Positions 35,644 through 43,225 of a DNA stretch of 64,000 bases are shown in pieces. Position 1 is the stretch's first letter. Each line of letters begins with the position of its first letter. The DNA is from Acidobacteriota bacterium (GTDB lineage: Bacteria > Acidobacteriota > Blastocatellia > Pyrinomonadales > Pyrinomonadaceae). The translations under genes and the position numbers were made by a program. The DNA is taken from positions 314,820 to 378,819 of the forward strand of contig QHXR01000006.1 in NCBI GenBank assembly GCA_003223025.1, in the 5' to 3' direction. Below the pieces are notes generated by a model. It saw only the letters and a program-made list of their open reading frames with translations. It did not search any database and was not told the DNA's origin.

Positions 35644-36414
35644 CTAGTAAACCGTCGTTACTCTCACCTTCCCGCTTGCCGGATTCGAATCCAGCAGCAC
35701 TTGTACGCCATAAACCTCGGCAATATTTTCTTTTGTCAGCACACCGTTCGTCGGTCCGCTCGCGTAAACCTTCCCGTCTTTCAATAACACGACGTGATCC
35801 GCGAACTCGCTCGCCAAATTCAGATCATGCGTGATGACGATCGCTGACGCTCCGGCGTTTCGAGATCGATCCCGAACGAGTCGAAACATCAACGCCTGGT
35901 GCGCGAGGTCGAGATTCGCGGTCGGCTCATCAAGCAAGAGAACTTTCGCTTCGGCGGCAAGAGCTCGAGCAAGGACCACACGCTGACGTTCGCCGCCGGA
36001 AAGCTCGTTCATGACCCGTCCGCCGTACTCATCGAGATCGCAAAGCTTCAAGGCATTTTCCGCCGCCCGAATGTCGTCCGCCGATTCCCATCCAAATGCC
36101 GCTCCGTGAGTAAACCGTCCGGCGAGCACAAACTCGATCACCGTGATCGGAAATTTCGTCTCGTTCTCCTGCGCGACGACCGCGATCTGACGTGCGATCT
36201 CACGGCGGGAAAGTTTTGAAAGCGGCTTGCCATCGAGCTCGATCGTTCCACCCTTGATCCCGACAGTTCCGTTTAGAGCGCGCAGCAGAGTAGTCTTTCC
36301 CGCACCGTTCGGTCCAAGCAACACCATGATCTGTCCAGGCTCGAGCTCAAGCGAAACGTTATCGATCACGCTTCGATTTCCAAACCAAACTGAAATATTT
36401 TTCGCTTCAAGCAT
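35644..36414 (-). CDS. btuD: Vitamin B12/heme-type ABC importer ATP-binding protein
   Basis: ATPase of a type II importer (256 aa). Walker A is LLGPNGAGKTT, the signature is LSGGERQRV, and Walker B is VLLLDEPTANLD with a following switch His (VITHDLNL). It belongs to the FepC/BtuD/HmuV group. The permease BtuC and binding protein BtuF are encoded just upstream on the same strand under a cobalamin riboswitch, which points to B12. Its start codon is embedded in a degenerate heptamer array (36411-36447), and no normal ribosome-binding site is seen. Confidence 0.9.
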   Translation of the reverse strand: MLEAKNISVWFGNRSVIDNVSLELEPGQIMVLLGPNGAGKTTLLRALNGTVGIKGGTIELDGKPLSKLSRREIARQIAVVAQENETKFPITVIEFVLAGRFTHGAAFGWESADDIRAAENALKLCDLDEYGGRVMNELSGGERQRVVLARALAAEAKVLLLDEPTANLDLAHQALMFRLVRDRSRNAGASAIVITHDLNLASEFADHVVLLKDGKVYASGPTNGVLTKENIAEVYGVQVLLDSNPASGKVRVTTVY

Positions 36415-36447
36415 TACAGAATTACTAATTACAAAATTAAAAATTAC
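36411..36447 (-). repeat. Degenerate heptamer array overlapping the btuD start codon
   Basis: Reading the plus strand: GCATTAC, AGAATTAC, TAATTAC, AAAATTA, AAAATTAC. Spacing is 7 with two 8-nt units. On the coding strand the last unit contains the btuD ATG. The array fills most of the 45-bp gap between btuC and btuD. Confidence 0.6.
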
Positions 36448-36459
36448 TCGTAAGAAACC

Positions 36460-37413
36460 CTAAGACCTCTTCAATAAATAGATAAACAACGGAGCGCCGA
36501 TCAAAGCCGTGATCGCACCGACCGGTAATTCGCGCGGAGCGATCGCCGTCCGAGCGACCGTATCGGCGAGGACGACAAAGATCGCACCCGCGATCGCGGA
36601 GAATGGAATTACTAATCGGTTGTCGCTTCCGATCGCGAGTCTGACTAAATGCGGAACGATCAAGCCGACATAACCAACCGAACCGCTCGCAGCAACCGCG
36701 GTTCCGACAAGCAAACTCGCCATCCCGAAAACGATCATTCGCACGCGCCCGACCTCGACGCCGAAATCCATCGCATCGCGCTCGCCGATCATCATCAGGT
36801 TGAGCGGCCTTGCTTGCGACGTCAGAACGATGGTGCCGATCACAACACCGGCAAGCGTCATGTAAAATCCGTTCATCGTCGACTGCGACAGATCACCCAA
36901 CAACCAGAACGTGAATCCGCGCAAACGCGCCGCATCGAGCAAGCTCGTCAGCAGGACGATGATCGACGAAAGGAACGTAGTCACGATCACGCCGGAAAGC
37001 ACGAGTCGTTCGACATTCATTCCCGCACGACTCCGCGCCATTTGATAAACGGTGAACGTCGCGAGACCTGCTCCGGCAAATGCGAGCAGCGGCCGTGCAA
37101 AGACAAACTGTTCAAAGAACACAAAGGCGATCATCGTCCCCAATGCCGCGCCGTTCGAGACTCCGAGAAGATATGGTTCCGCAAGCGGATTTCGAAGAAG
37201 TGCCTGCAACGAAGCGCCTGCCGTCGCGAGACTCGCACCGACACACGCTCCGAGCAGGACCCGGGGGAAACGAATATCAAAAAAGATCGCTGCCTGAGAA
37301 TCTGAAAGATCAAAGATCGGGAGCCGTTCGCTCCCCAGTGAAACCGCGAGCAGCAACGCCAACAACAGCGACACGATCAGCACGAACCAACTCAGGATGT
37401 GGCGGTTTTGCAC
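36460..37413 (-). CDS. btuC: Vitamin B12 ABC importer permease (FecCD family)
   Basis: Integral inner-membrane permease of 317 aa with roughly ten hydrophobic segments. LLGACVGASLATAGASLQALLRNPLAEPYLLGVSNGA is split over positions 55-90 and is the conserved signature of FecCD permeases, and VGYVGLIVPHLVRLAIG follows later. It starts 5 bp after the btuF stop, so the two are almost certainly co-transcribed. A dimer of this protein with two BtuD subunits forms the importer. Confidence 0.93.
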   Translation of the reverse strand: MQNRHILSWFVLIVSLLLALLLAVSLGSERLPIFDLSDSQAAIFFDIRFPRVLLGACVGASLATAGASLQALLRNPLAEPYLLGVSNGAALGTMIAFVFFEQFVFARPLLAFAGAGLATFTVYQMARSRAGMNVERLVLSGVIVTTFLSSIIVLLTSLLDAARLRGFTFWLLGDLSQSTMNGFYMTLAGVVIGTIVLTSQARPLNLMMIGERDAMDFGVEVGRVRMIVFGMASLLVGTAVAASGSVGYVGLIVPHLVRLAIGSDNRLVIPFSAIAGAIFVVLADTVARTAIAPRELPVGAITALIGAPLFIYLLKRS

Positions 37414-37418
37414 GACTG

Positions 37419-38348
37419 TTATTTGCCCTTCTCCTTCAGCTTCGATGCGATCTCCTCGAGGGCGTCAACCAGCCGCGGTCCCGGTCGTGAAAGAATGTCG
37501 GCGTTGACTCGATAAACGCGCCCATTCTTAACAGCCTTCGAATCCTTGAAAGCCAAGTTCGGTTCGCGGTTGTCATCACTGTCCGAAAGTATGATCACAT
37601 CCGGGTTGAGAGAAGCCGCTCTCTCCTTACTTAGCTTCGGATACGCTGTCGGAACATCCTTAGTCGCCGGGACGCCGCCCGCCTGCTCGACGAGTGCTGT
37701 AAGAAACGAATCACTGCCGATCGTGAACAGCGGCTCTTTCGAAACTTGAACGAAAACTTTCGGCTTTTCGACACTTTTGTCCGATCCTTCCGCGTGATAA
37801 TTCGCCTGATGACGAACGAAGCTCGCCCGTCCTGACAACGAGATCACCAGATCTTCGGCCGCCGCAGAGCGACCAAACATATCGCCGAGCTGCCCTAGAT
37901 CCTTAAATACTTCGTCGAGGTTCTTAGGATTCGAAACATAAACCGCGATGCCTTGCTCTTCGAGCGTCTTCGTAAACGCTTCGAGCTGCGACGCGGTCGA
38001 AACGAAGGCGACCTGCGGTTTGAGGGCGATGATCTTCTCAATGTTTGGAGTCTGAGTATCGCCGACCTTTTCGATCGAGGCAGTCTCAGCCGGGTAATTG
38101 CAATACGTCGTCACTCCGACGAGCTTGTCGCCGGCACCGATCGCAAAGATCATCTCGGTCAGACTGGGAGCAAGCGAGATCGCCCGATCGAGCTTTCTCG
38201 GGATCTTCACCGTGCGTCCAAGATCATCACGAACCTCGCGCATTTCGACGGTTGGGGTCGAAACGTTCCCTCGATCTTTGACGCATCCGAAACACGACAA
38301 AACGATCGCCAATGCAACCGCCGCAACTAATCGAACTGTTCTTGCGAT
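37419..38348 (-). CDS. btuF: Cobalamin-binding lipoprotein (BtuF-like), probable AUC start
   Basis: Periplasmic ligand-binding component (309 aa by the start chosen). The lipobox lies in IVLSCFGC, and the two-lobed fold shows DDLGRTVKIP, SLAPSLTEMIFAIGA, VGVTTYCNYP and HPDVIILS-like segments typical of BtuF. There is no ATG, GTG or TTG between the riboswitch terminator and the signal sequence. ATC at 38348 begins an ideal lipoprotein signal (MARTVRLVAAVALA) with GGGG about 8 nt upstream. The alternative ATG at 38597 would translate the whole riboswitch and is judged spurious. Confidence 0.83.
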   Translation of the reverse strand: MARTVRLVAAVALAIVLSCFGCVKDRGNVSTPTVEMREVRDDLGRTVKIPRKLDRAISLAPSLTEMIFAIGAGDKLVGVTTYCNYPAETASIEKVGDTQTPNIEKIIALKPQVAFVSTASQLEAFTKTLEEQGIAVYVSNPKNLDEVFKDLGQLGDMFGRSAAAEDLVISLSGRASFVRHQANYHAEGSDKSVEKPKVFVQVSKEPLFTIGSDSFLTALVEQAGGVPATKDVPTAYPKLSKERAASLNPDVIILSDSDDNREPNLAFKDSKAVKNGRVYRVNADILSRPGPRLVDALEEIASKLKEKGK

Positions 38349-38349
38349 A

Positions 38350-38384
38350 GAAAAGCCCCGTCTCTCATTAAAGAAAGACAGGGC
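38350..38384 (-). terminator. Riboswitch-controlled intrinsic terminator before btuF
   Basis: On the reverse strand GCCCTGTCT and AGACGGGGC (38355-38384) form a 9-bp stem with one G-U pair, followed by TTTTCT. It stands about 45 nt after the cobalamin aptamer and directly before the btuF signal sequence, where an expression platform is expected. Confidence 0.82.
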
Positions 38385-38429
38385 GTGAAAAATGCCGTGT
38401 CCGCCTCGAATGTTTTTACGCGAAACATC

Positions 38430-38645
38430 TACTGGGCAAAAAAGAATTCGAAGCAGGTGACCCGACTTGGCATTTTGGATTTTGGATTTTGGATTTTGGA
38501 TTGAAACCCAAGAACGAGATGTCCTTCCGGCAATCCAAAATCCAAAATCAAAAATCCAAAATGCGTTCACGGTGACGCGATCGTGCGGGATTCTCACCCG
38601 GCTTCCCTGTCACTTCGAAACGTTTGTGTTACAAAGACCTCGAAC
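38430..38645 (-). promoter_or_regulatory. Cobalamin riboswitch upstream of btuFCD
   Basis: The reverse strand has ACAGGGAAGCCGGGTGAGAA, then TCCCGCACGATCGCGTCACCGTGA (core, 38571-38615), and the B12 box AAGTCGGGTCACCTGC (38453-38468). TTCGAAG and CTTCGAA can close the basal stem. An intrinsic terminator follows, so B12 should shut off transcription of btuFCD. The variable stem carries a 90-bp heptamer hairpin. Confidence 0.92.
38473..38562. repeat. Inverted heptamer arrays inside the btuF riboswitch
   Basis: Four TTTTGGA units plus TTG (38473-38503) face a complementary run of TCCAAAA-type units (38531-38562), with 27 bp between. It occupies the same structural place as the array in the btuB riboswitch and uses the same unit. 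Confidence 0.85.
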
Positions 38646-38690
38646 AAAACGCAGATTATCACGGCTGCCAACATCAAAGTCAACTGCTCC

Positions 38691-38772
38691 CAACAAACTG
38701 AAAGGTAAAAACTGAAAAGGGAAAACGCACGTCGGAGTTTTCAGTTTCTAGTTTTTAGTTTTCAGTTTGTTG
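38691..38772. repeat. Inverted heptamer arrays between the btuF riboswitch and the cyclase gene
   Basis: The left arm reads AAACTGA, AAGGTAA, AAACTGA, AAAGGGA (38695-38722). The right arm reads GTTTTCA, GTTTCTA, GTTTTTA, GTTTTCA (38737-38764). The outermost CAACAAACTG and CAGTTTGTTG pair perfectly. The rest of the 450-bp gap between btuF and the cyclase is the riboswitch; both promoters must overlap or adjoin this element. Confidence 0.8.
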
Positions 38773-38798
38773 GAAGGTGTCGCTATGATTGTCGCAGC

Positions 38799-39611
38799 AT
38801 GAAGGCTGAATTGACCCTCGAAGGACATAACTGGCGATTTGATGCGTCCGAGCCCGTAGAAATCTCGATCCCGCTCATTTTTGACGGCCCTCAACCAAAT
38901 GCATACGGCGTCGACCTCGCAAGATCTACGCCTTGCGCAGCCGGCGATCTGGTCGGCGACACGCGGCAGGGCGGGAGCTGTAATTTCGAACAGTACACGA
39001 TTATTCCGCACTGCAACGGAACGCATACCGAATGCGTCGGGTACATCACGAACGAGAGGATCTCGATTCGCGCTTGCCTCAAAGATGTTTTCACGCCCGC
39101 GATCCTGATATCGGTCGAGCCTTTGCTCGCCGATGCGACGAACGAAACTTATTCGGTGTCGGCCGACAGCGGAGATTCTCTGATCACTCGGGCCGCGATC
39201 GAACAGTCGATCGCTCACGCTGCGGCGTTCGATGCATTGATCATCCGGACCATGCCGAACAGCGAGGAGAAATTGACTCGGCAGTATGGCGAACCGGTTC
39301 CTCCGTACTTCACGACCGAAGCGATGCAATTTCTGATCGAGCGCCGGATCAAACACCTGCTCGTCGACCTTCCGTCGATCGATCGTTTGTATGACGACGG
39401 CCGCCTTTCGAATCACCGAATCTTTTGGAACGTTGATGAGGGCAGCTTCGATACTAATGACGACACGAGGCTCGACAGCACGATCACAGAACTAGTTTTC
39501 GTTCCTGACGAAGTCGAGGACGGTTTGTATCTTTTGAATCTCCAGATCGCTCCGTTCGCATCCGACGCGAGTCCGAGTCGGCCGGTATTGTTTCGGGCTG
39601 AACAAAACTGA
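38799..39611 (+). CDS. Cyclase family (kynurenine-formamidase-like) protein
   Basis: A 270-aa protein of the putative cyclase superfamily. The metal motif HxGTHxDxPxH appears as PHCNGTHTECVGY: the first His, GTH and an acidic residue are kept, while Pro is Val and the last His is Tyr. LLVDLPSIDR and the C-terminal LYLLNLQIAPF fit the fold. Activity is uncertain because of the altered ligand. GGAAGG lies upstream of a five-codon reading frame (ATG 38785) whose stop overlaps this start as ATGA, which may couple translation. Substrate unknown. Confidence 0.8.
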   Translation: MKAELTLEGHNWRFDASEPVEISIPLIFDGPQPNAYGVDLARSTPCAAGDLVGDTRQGGSCNFEQYTIIPHCNGTHTECVGYITNERISIRACLKDVFTPAILISVEPLLADATNETYSVSADSGDSLITRAAIEQSIAHAAAFDALIIRTMPNSEEKLTRQYGEPVPPYFTTEAMQFLIERRIKHLLVDLPSIDRLYDDGRLSNHRIFWNVDEGSFDTNDDTRLDSTITELVFVPDEVEDGLYLLNLQIAPFASDASPSRPVLFRAEQN

Positions 39612-39647
39612 TACAACCCCCGTAACCCTTTCGGCGACAAATTCACG

Positions 39648-40553
39648 ATGACAAAACTTACAATCGCTGCATGCTTGAGTTTTATCTTTGCAGTCTCATC
39701 CTTTGGCCAGAGTTATATCGTCGATATAAAACGCGAGTCGGCTCGATCCGATAAGCTCACCGGCGGCACGATTCACAAAACAGTTCTCGAAGAGGGCAAT
39801 CCAAATATCAGGATCACGCTGAATGTTCCGTCGTTTCAGATGACGCTGTGGCAGGACGGCAAAGAAGTGAGATCGTATCCGGTCGGTGTCGGAATGCTTG
39901 AATTTCCGATCGCCATCAGCATGCGGCAGGCGACGTCGATCGAATGGAATCCGGTCTGGATTCCGCCGTCGAGCGATTGGATCGACGCGTCGAGCACCGT
40001 GAAGGCCGGCGAGATAGTTCTCCCAACCGATCCGCGCAATCCGCTCGGGAAAGTAAAGATCCCGCTTGGTTACGGCTACTTACTTCATCAGGCGAAAGGC
40101 CCCGGTGATATGGGCAGCCTCGTGTCCCATGGCTGCATTCGCGTACTGCAAGGCGATCTTTATGATCTGTCGGAGAAAATTGTCGCGGCCCGCGGACTGG
40201 AAGTTTCGTCGGAACAGATCCTCGCGGCGAAACGAACTAAGAAAACGTTGATCGCCCAACTCGCACCCGCGGTTCCGGTCGAGATCACATACGACACGAT
40301 CATCGTCGAAGGCGGGAAGTTGAACATCTATCCGGATGTTTACGAGCGCAAGCTGAATACTGTCGAGAACGTCAGAAAGGAATTACGTGAGAGCGGAGTC
40401 GATGACAGCCGGTTGAGCGAAACCGAAATAAAACACATGCTCGCACGTGCTAAAGGCCGACAGAAGTTTGTAGTCGACATCTCGGCGATCAAGGAAGACC
40501 TCGCGGTTACAAAAGGCAGGGCGGTGAACGTCGTGGCGACGCGAGCGAAGTAA
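39648..40553 (+). CDS. Secreted L,D-transpeptidase (YkuD domain)
   Basis: A 301-residue exported enzyme that cross-links or anchors peptidoglycan through 3-3 bonds. The signal peptide ends near VSSFGQ. The YkuD core covers about 52-200, with the catalytic motif VSHGCIRV (H161, C163). A C-terminal region of about 100 residues (ITYDTIIVEGGKLNIYPDVY) has no recognised domain. It is convergent with a D,D-carboxypeptidase-like gene, so both act on peptidoglycan. The stop codon forms part of the heptamer array that follows. Confidence 0.92.
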   Translation: MTKLTIAACLSFIFAVSSFGQSYIVDIKRESARSDKLTGGTIHKTVLEEGNPNIRITLNVPSFQMTLWQDGKEVRSYPVGVGMLEFPIAISMRQATSIEWNPVWIPPSSDWIDASSTVKAGEIVLPTDPRNPLGKVKIPLGYGYLLHQAKGPGDMGSLVSHGCIRVLQGDLYDLSEKIVAARGLEVSSEQILAAKRTKKTLIAQLAPAVPVEITYDTIIVEGGKLNIYPDVYERKLNTVENVRKELRESGVDDSRLSETEIKHMLARAKGRQKFVVDISAIKEDLAVTKGRAVNVVATRAK

Positions 40554-40659
40554 ATGGTGAATCGTAAATAGCGAATCGTAAATAGCGAATCGTAAATGGA
40601 AAAGAGCGAGGCCCACATCCTTTCGATTTACAATTTACGATTCGCTATTTACGATTTAC
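40552..40659. repeat. Inverted heptamer arrays spanning two convergent stop codons
   Basis: The left arm reads AAATGGT, GAATCGT, AAATAGC, GAATCGT, AAATAGC, GAATCGT, AAATGGA (40552-40600) and begins inside the L,D-transpeptidase TAA. The right arm reads GATTTAC, AATTTAC, GATTCGC, TATTTAC, GATTTAC (40625-40659) and contains the reverse-strand stop of the VanY-like gene. A strong hairpin is possible in either transcript. Confidence 0.88.
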
Positions 40660-41567
40660 TTCCCGGCGACATATTCCCAATGCCACGGCTCGTAGAAGTA
40701 GGGATAAAAACCAAACTTCTGAGCGTTCTTCACCAGCCATTTATAGACCGGAGTTTGAACCTGGATCAGACGGTTTGAATCGAGAGTCTTGACCGGCTCG
40801 CCACCAACATAAATATCGAGAGCATGTCCGGTCGAGTGCGGACTGTGCAACGCCAGAGCTGCACGGCCTGCGTTCGGCTCCTGCTTTCTGAGCGCCGCCT
40901 GATAGGCCGGCGAACGATACGCCGAAACTATCCGCAGGAACTTTTCAGTCGGAGCAAGATCGCCCGTCGAAGTTAGTTTTAATTCGTGTTTGAGGTCCTT
41001 CGCAGCCGCCGCGAGCATTTTCTTATATGCCGCGTAAGTCTCGCCTTCGAGCTGCAGCAGATCGGGTGAACGGGTCGGATCGTAGAACTCCGCGATCGGT
41101 GCAAACTGAAGACTGTCGCCCGTCTGGACTCCGAACTTACCAAGCCTTCTAGCCTGCCAATATTTTGTAAATGATTCGAGCGTCGCGTTATCCAAAACTC
41201 CCGTCGCCGAAAGATTCGAAGTCGTCTGCCACTTTGAAAGAGCGAGTGCGAAATCAGCGCTGTCCGGATCCGCCTCGGTGCCGATCGTATGCGCGATGAG
41301 CGGTGCGTAGATCGTCCAGCCCGTCTGCGTCTTACCGCCGAAAGTCCACGAGAGAGAGTTCCGAAGTCTGGAATTTTCCGACGCAGCCCTGCTGAATGCG
41401 AAGTTGCTCGTATCGACCTTTCTAACGGATGCGGTCTCCTTCACACCGGGTTCGATCGTGCGGACGCGCTCTTGCGCAGAAATATCGAAATGTCCTAGAA
41501 AAAAGTAGGCAACGAGGCAGCAAAGAAAAGAGACGCCTGCGGAGGGAAATATTACTCGGTTCTTCAT
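40656..41567 (-). CDS. D-alanyl-D-alanine carboxypeptidase (VanY family)
   Basis: An exported peptidase of 303 aa that trims peptidoglycan stem peptides. An N-terminal hydrophobic segment (residues 8-25) is a signal or anchor. Residues about 80-135 look like a peptidoglycan-binding helical domain (LALSKWQTTSNLSATGVLDNATL). The VanY zinc site is SPHSTGHALD (His, Asp) and EPWHWEY (His), with SAYRSPAYQ before them. Together with the convergent L,D-transpeptidase it forms a small cell-wall locus. Antibiotic resistance need not be implied. Confidence 0.9.
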   Translation of the reverse strand: MKNRVIFPSAGVSFLCCLVAYFFLGHFDISAQERVRTIEPGVKETASVRKVDTSNFAFSRAASENSRLRNSLSWTFGGKTQTGWTIYAPLIAHTIGTEADPDSADFALALSKWQTTSNLSATGVLDNATLESFTKYWQARRLGKFGVQTGDSLQFAPIAEFYDPTRSPDLLQLEGETYAAYKKMLAAAAKDLKHELKLTSTGDLAPTEKFLRIVSAYRSPAYQAALRKQEPNAGRAALALHSPHSTGHALDIYVGGEPVKTLDSNRLIQVQTPVYKWLVKNAQKFGFYPYFYEPWHWEYVAGK

Positions 41568-41619
41568 AGGTAAAGCGAAGAATTAAGATGCCGGGAGCTC
41601 CGGCTCGGTTCGCCGTTTT

Positions 41620-42519
41620 TTATTTTACAGCATGCTCGAGCGCTTGCTTCAGATCTTTGAATTTAAATTCATAACCCGCGTCGCGGAGCCGCTTTGGATC
41701 GACACGAGTGCTGTTCAATAGCAACGCGTCGCCCATTTCGCCAAACACAAGATTTACGGCAAATTCCGGCAGCGGCAGAAATGTCGGACGATATAAAACA
41801 TCGCCAAGAGTCTTTGTGAATTCTTCGTTCGTGACGGGATTCGGGCTCGCGACATTTACCGCTCCGCGAAGCTCGGGATTCTCGATCGCATAGTTGACGA
41901 TCCCGACGACATCGTCGAGCGAGACCCAGCTCATCCATTGTTTTCCGCTGCCGATCACGCCTCCGACGCCGAATTTGAATGGCGTCATCATCGTCGCCAA
42001 AGCACCGCCGTCTTTGGACAACACAATGCTGGTTCGCAACAGAACGGTGCGAATTCCGGAGTCTTCTGCTCGGCGCGATTCCGTCTCCCATTCGCGGCAA
42101 ACATCGGCGAGAAAATTATCTCCTGGCGGACTGCTTTCGCTCACTATCTCGTCGCCCCGGTCTCCGTAAAATCCCATAGCGGAACCGGCGATAAATACCT
42201 TCGGTTTTTGTGTGAGATTCGCGAGCGTGTTGACGACGTTGTGCGTTCCCTTCACCCGACTGTCGCGGATCGCCTTCTTTTTTTCATCGGTCCAACGCAG
42301 AGCAGGGATAGGCTCTCCGGCCAAATGGATCACGGCGTCGAGTCCTTCGAGACGCTCGAGATCTTCTTCCCGAAAACCATCCTCGGCGCTCCATTGGATC
42401 TGGTCCGGCTTCCCGGGTTCACGGCGCGTGGCGAGCAGCATCTCGTACCCACGATGAGCGAACGCTCCCTGCAACGCTTTTCCGATCAGCCCGCTCGCAC
42501 CTGTGATAAGAATTTTCAT
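41620..42519 (-). CDS. TIGR01777 family epimerase (YfcH-like)
   Basis: An extended SDR-fold protein of 299 aa. The N-terminal ILITGASGLIGKAL binds NAD(P), and family signatures include IHLAGEPIPALRWTDEKK, SAMGFYGDRGDE and the C-terminal DUF1731-like segment (LLLNSTRVDPKRLRDAGYEFKFKD, split by a linker). Substrate and reaction are unknown for the family. It lies 52 bp upstream of the VanY-like gene on the same strand. About 140 bp of repeat separates it from the cytochrome c gene upstream. Confidence 0.9.
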   Translation of the reverse strand: MKILITGASGLIGKALQGAFAHRGYEMLLATRREPGKPDQIQWSAEDGFREEDLERLEGLDAVIHLAGEPIPALRWTDEKKKAIRDSRVKGTHNVVNTLANLTQKPKVFIAGSAMGFYGDRGDEIVSESSPPGDNFLADVCREWETESRRAEDSGIRTVLLRTSIVLSKDGGALATMMTPFKFGVGGVIGSGKQWMSWVSLDDVVGIVNYAIENPELRGAVNVASPNPVTNEEFTKTLGDVLYRPTFLPLPEFAVNLVFGEMGDALLLNSTRVDPKRLRDAGYEFKFKDLKQALEHAVK

Positions 42520-42568
42520 GATTATCTACAGCACCTTCATTTCTCTTCGCGGATCTTGTGCTTTTTCT

Positions 42569-42612
42569 TTTTCGTGTTGTTTCGTGTGGATTAGTGGTTA
42601 CAGTCTTAAAGG
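42569..42612 (+). repeat. Dispersed 44-bp repeat shared with 55589-55632
   Basis: Starts TTTTCGTGTTGTTTCGTGTG and continues through GATTAGTGGTT. It matches the copy at 55589-55632 at 42 of 44 positions. Here it stands in the gap between the TIGR01777 and cytochrome c genes, with a partial complementary arm (around CCTACACGAAAG, 42632) after it. Confidence 0.85.
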
Positions 42613-42659
42613 CTAAAAAACTGGACCGCGAACCTACACGAAAGAACATGAACGGAAAA

Positions 42660-43016
42660 TCAGTTTGCCGACCTAAGCTCGTCCTGCACGAACCGCACCA
42701 TCAAGTTTATCTCACGTTCCGTCAACTGCCCTCGAAAAGGCGTCATCCCATTCCCGCCTTCGGCAATGTGATGATAGATCTCAGCATCCGATTTGTATTT
42801 GAAATCGCCGTCGCGAAGATTCGGGATCTGCCTTCCATCGTCGAGCGTTTTCCCTTCGCCTTCCGGACCGTGACATATCGCACAATTCTGACGGAACAGG
42901 GACGCTTCGTACGCTTTGCTGTTGGTAATGGAATATCGGGGCTTGCCCGATTTAGAACACGCAAGTCCGAGAATGAGTAGAAAGAGCGCGAGGACGGACA
43001 ATTTTAGAGTTTTCAT
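42660..43016 (-). CDS. Cytochrome c lipoprotein
   Basis: A small c-type cytochrome (118 aa). The lipoprotein signal ends at LILGLAC, heme binds at CAICH, and the distal Met ligand is probably in GNGMTPF. The fold is that of a single-heme class I cytochrome (C553/CBB3-like), anchored in a membrane facing the periplasm. The start ATG 43016 gives the signal peptide directly; an upstream in-frame extension would run into repeat sequence. No oxidase or reductase gene is adjacent, so the partner is unknown. Confidence 0.88.
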   Translation of the reverse strand: MKTLKLSVLALFLLILGLACSKSGKPRYSITNSKAYEASLFRQNCAICHGPEGEGKTLDDGRQIPNLRDGDFKYKSDAEIYHHIAEGGNGMTPFRGQLTEREINLMVRFVQDELRSAN

Positions 43017-43079
43017 TTCGAGTACAATCATCGTTCCGCAACTTCTTCGCGCCGCTAGCCGTAAACTTCTTCGCTCCGC

Positions 43080-43203
43080 TAGGAGCAAAATGTTTGTAGT
43101 ATCGCGGCAAAAAAATTGCGCCCCGGAGGGGCGCGACCCTCAATGGAGCACCTACGGAGCTCGATCAATCTAACGGGTCTCTTCTACAAACATTCAGCTC
43201 CTA
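43080..43203. repeat. Inverted repeat between acyl-CoA ligase and cytochrome c genes
   Basis: Arms TAGGAGCAAAATGTTTGTAG (43080-43099) and CTACAAACATTCAGCTCCTA (43184-43203) pair with two mismatches over 20 nt. A tight inner dyad lies at 43119-43136 (GCGCCCC-gga-GGGGCGC). It takes up most of the 209-bp gap. Confidence 0.75.
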
Positions 43204-43225
43204 ACTGAGCACGTTCGTCGAACAT

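Noticed and set aside
36649..37305. Long ORF antisense to btuC
   Set aside because: Charged, Arg/His-rich product with no domain; the complementary strand encodes a clear permease.
37419..38597. Longer btuF reading frame starting at 38597
   Set aside because: It covers the aptamer and terminator; the lipoprotein signal begins after them.
38785..38802. Five-codon reading frame before the cyclase
   Set aside because: Too short to call as a gene; recorded only as possible translational coupling in the cyclase entry.
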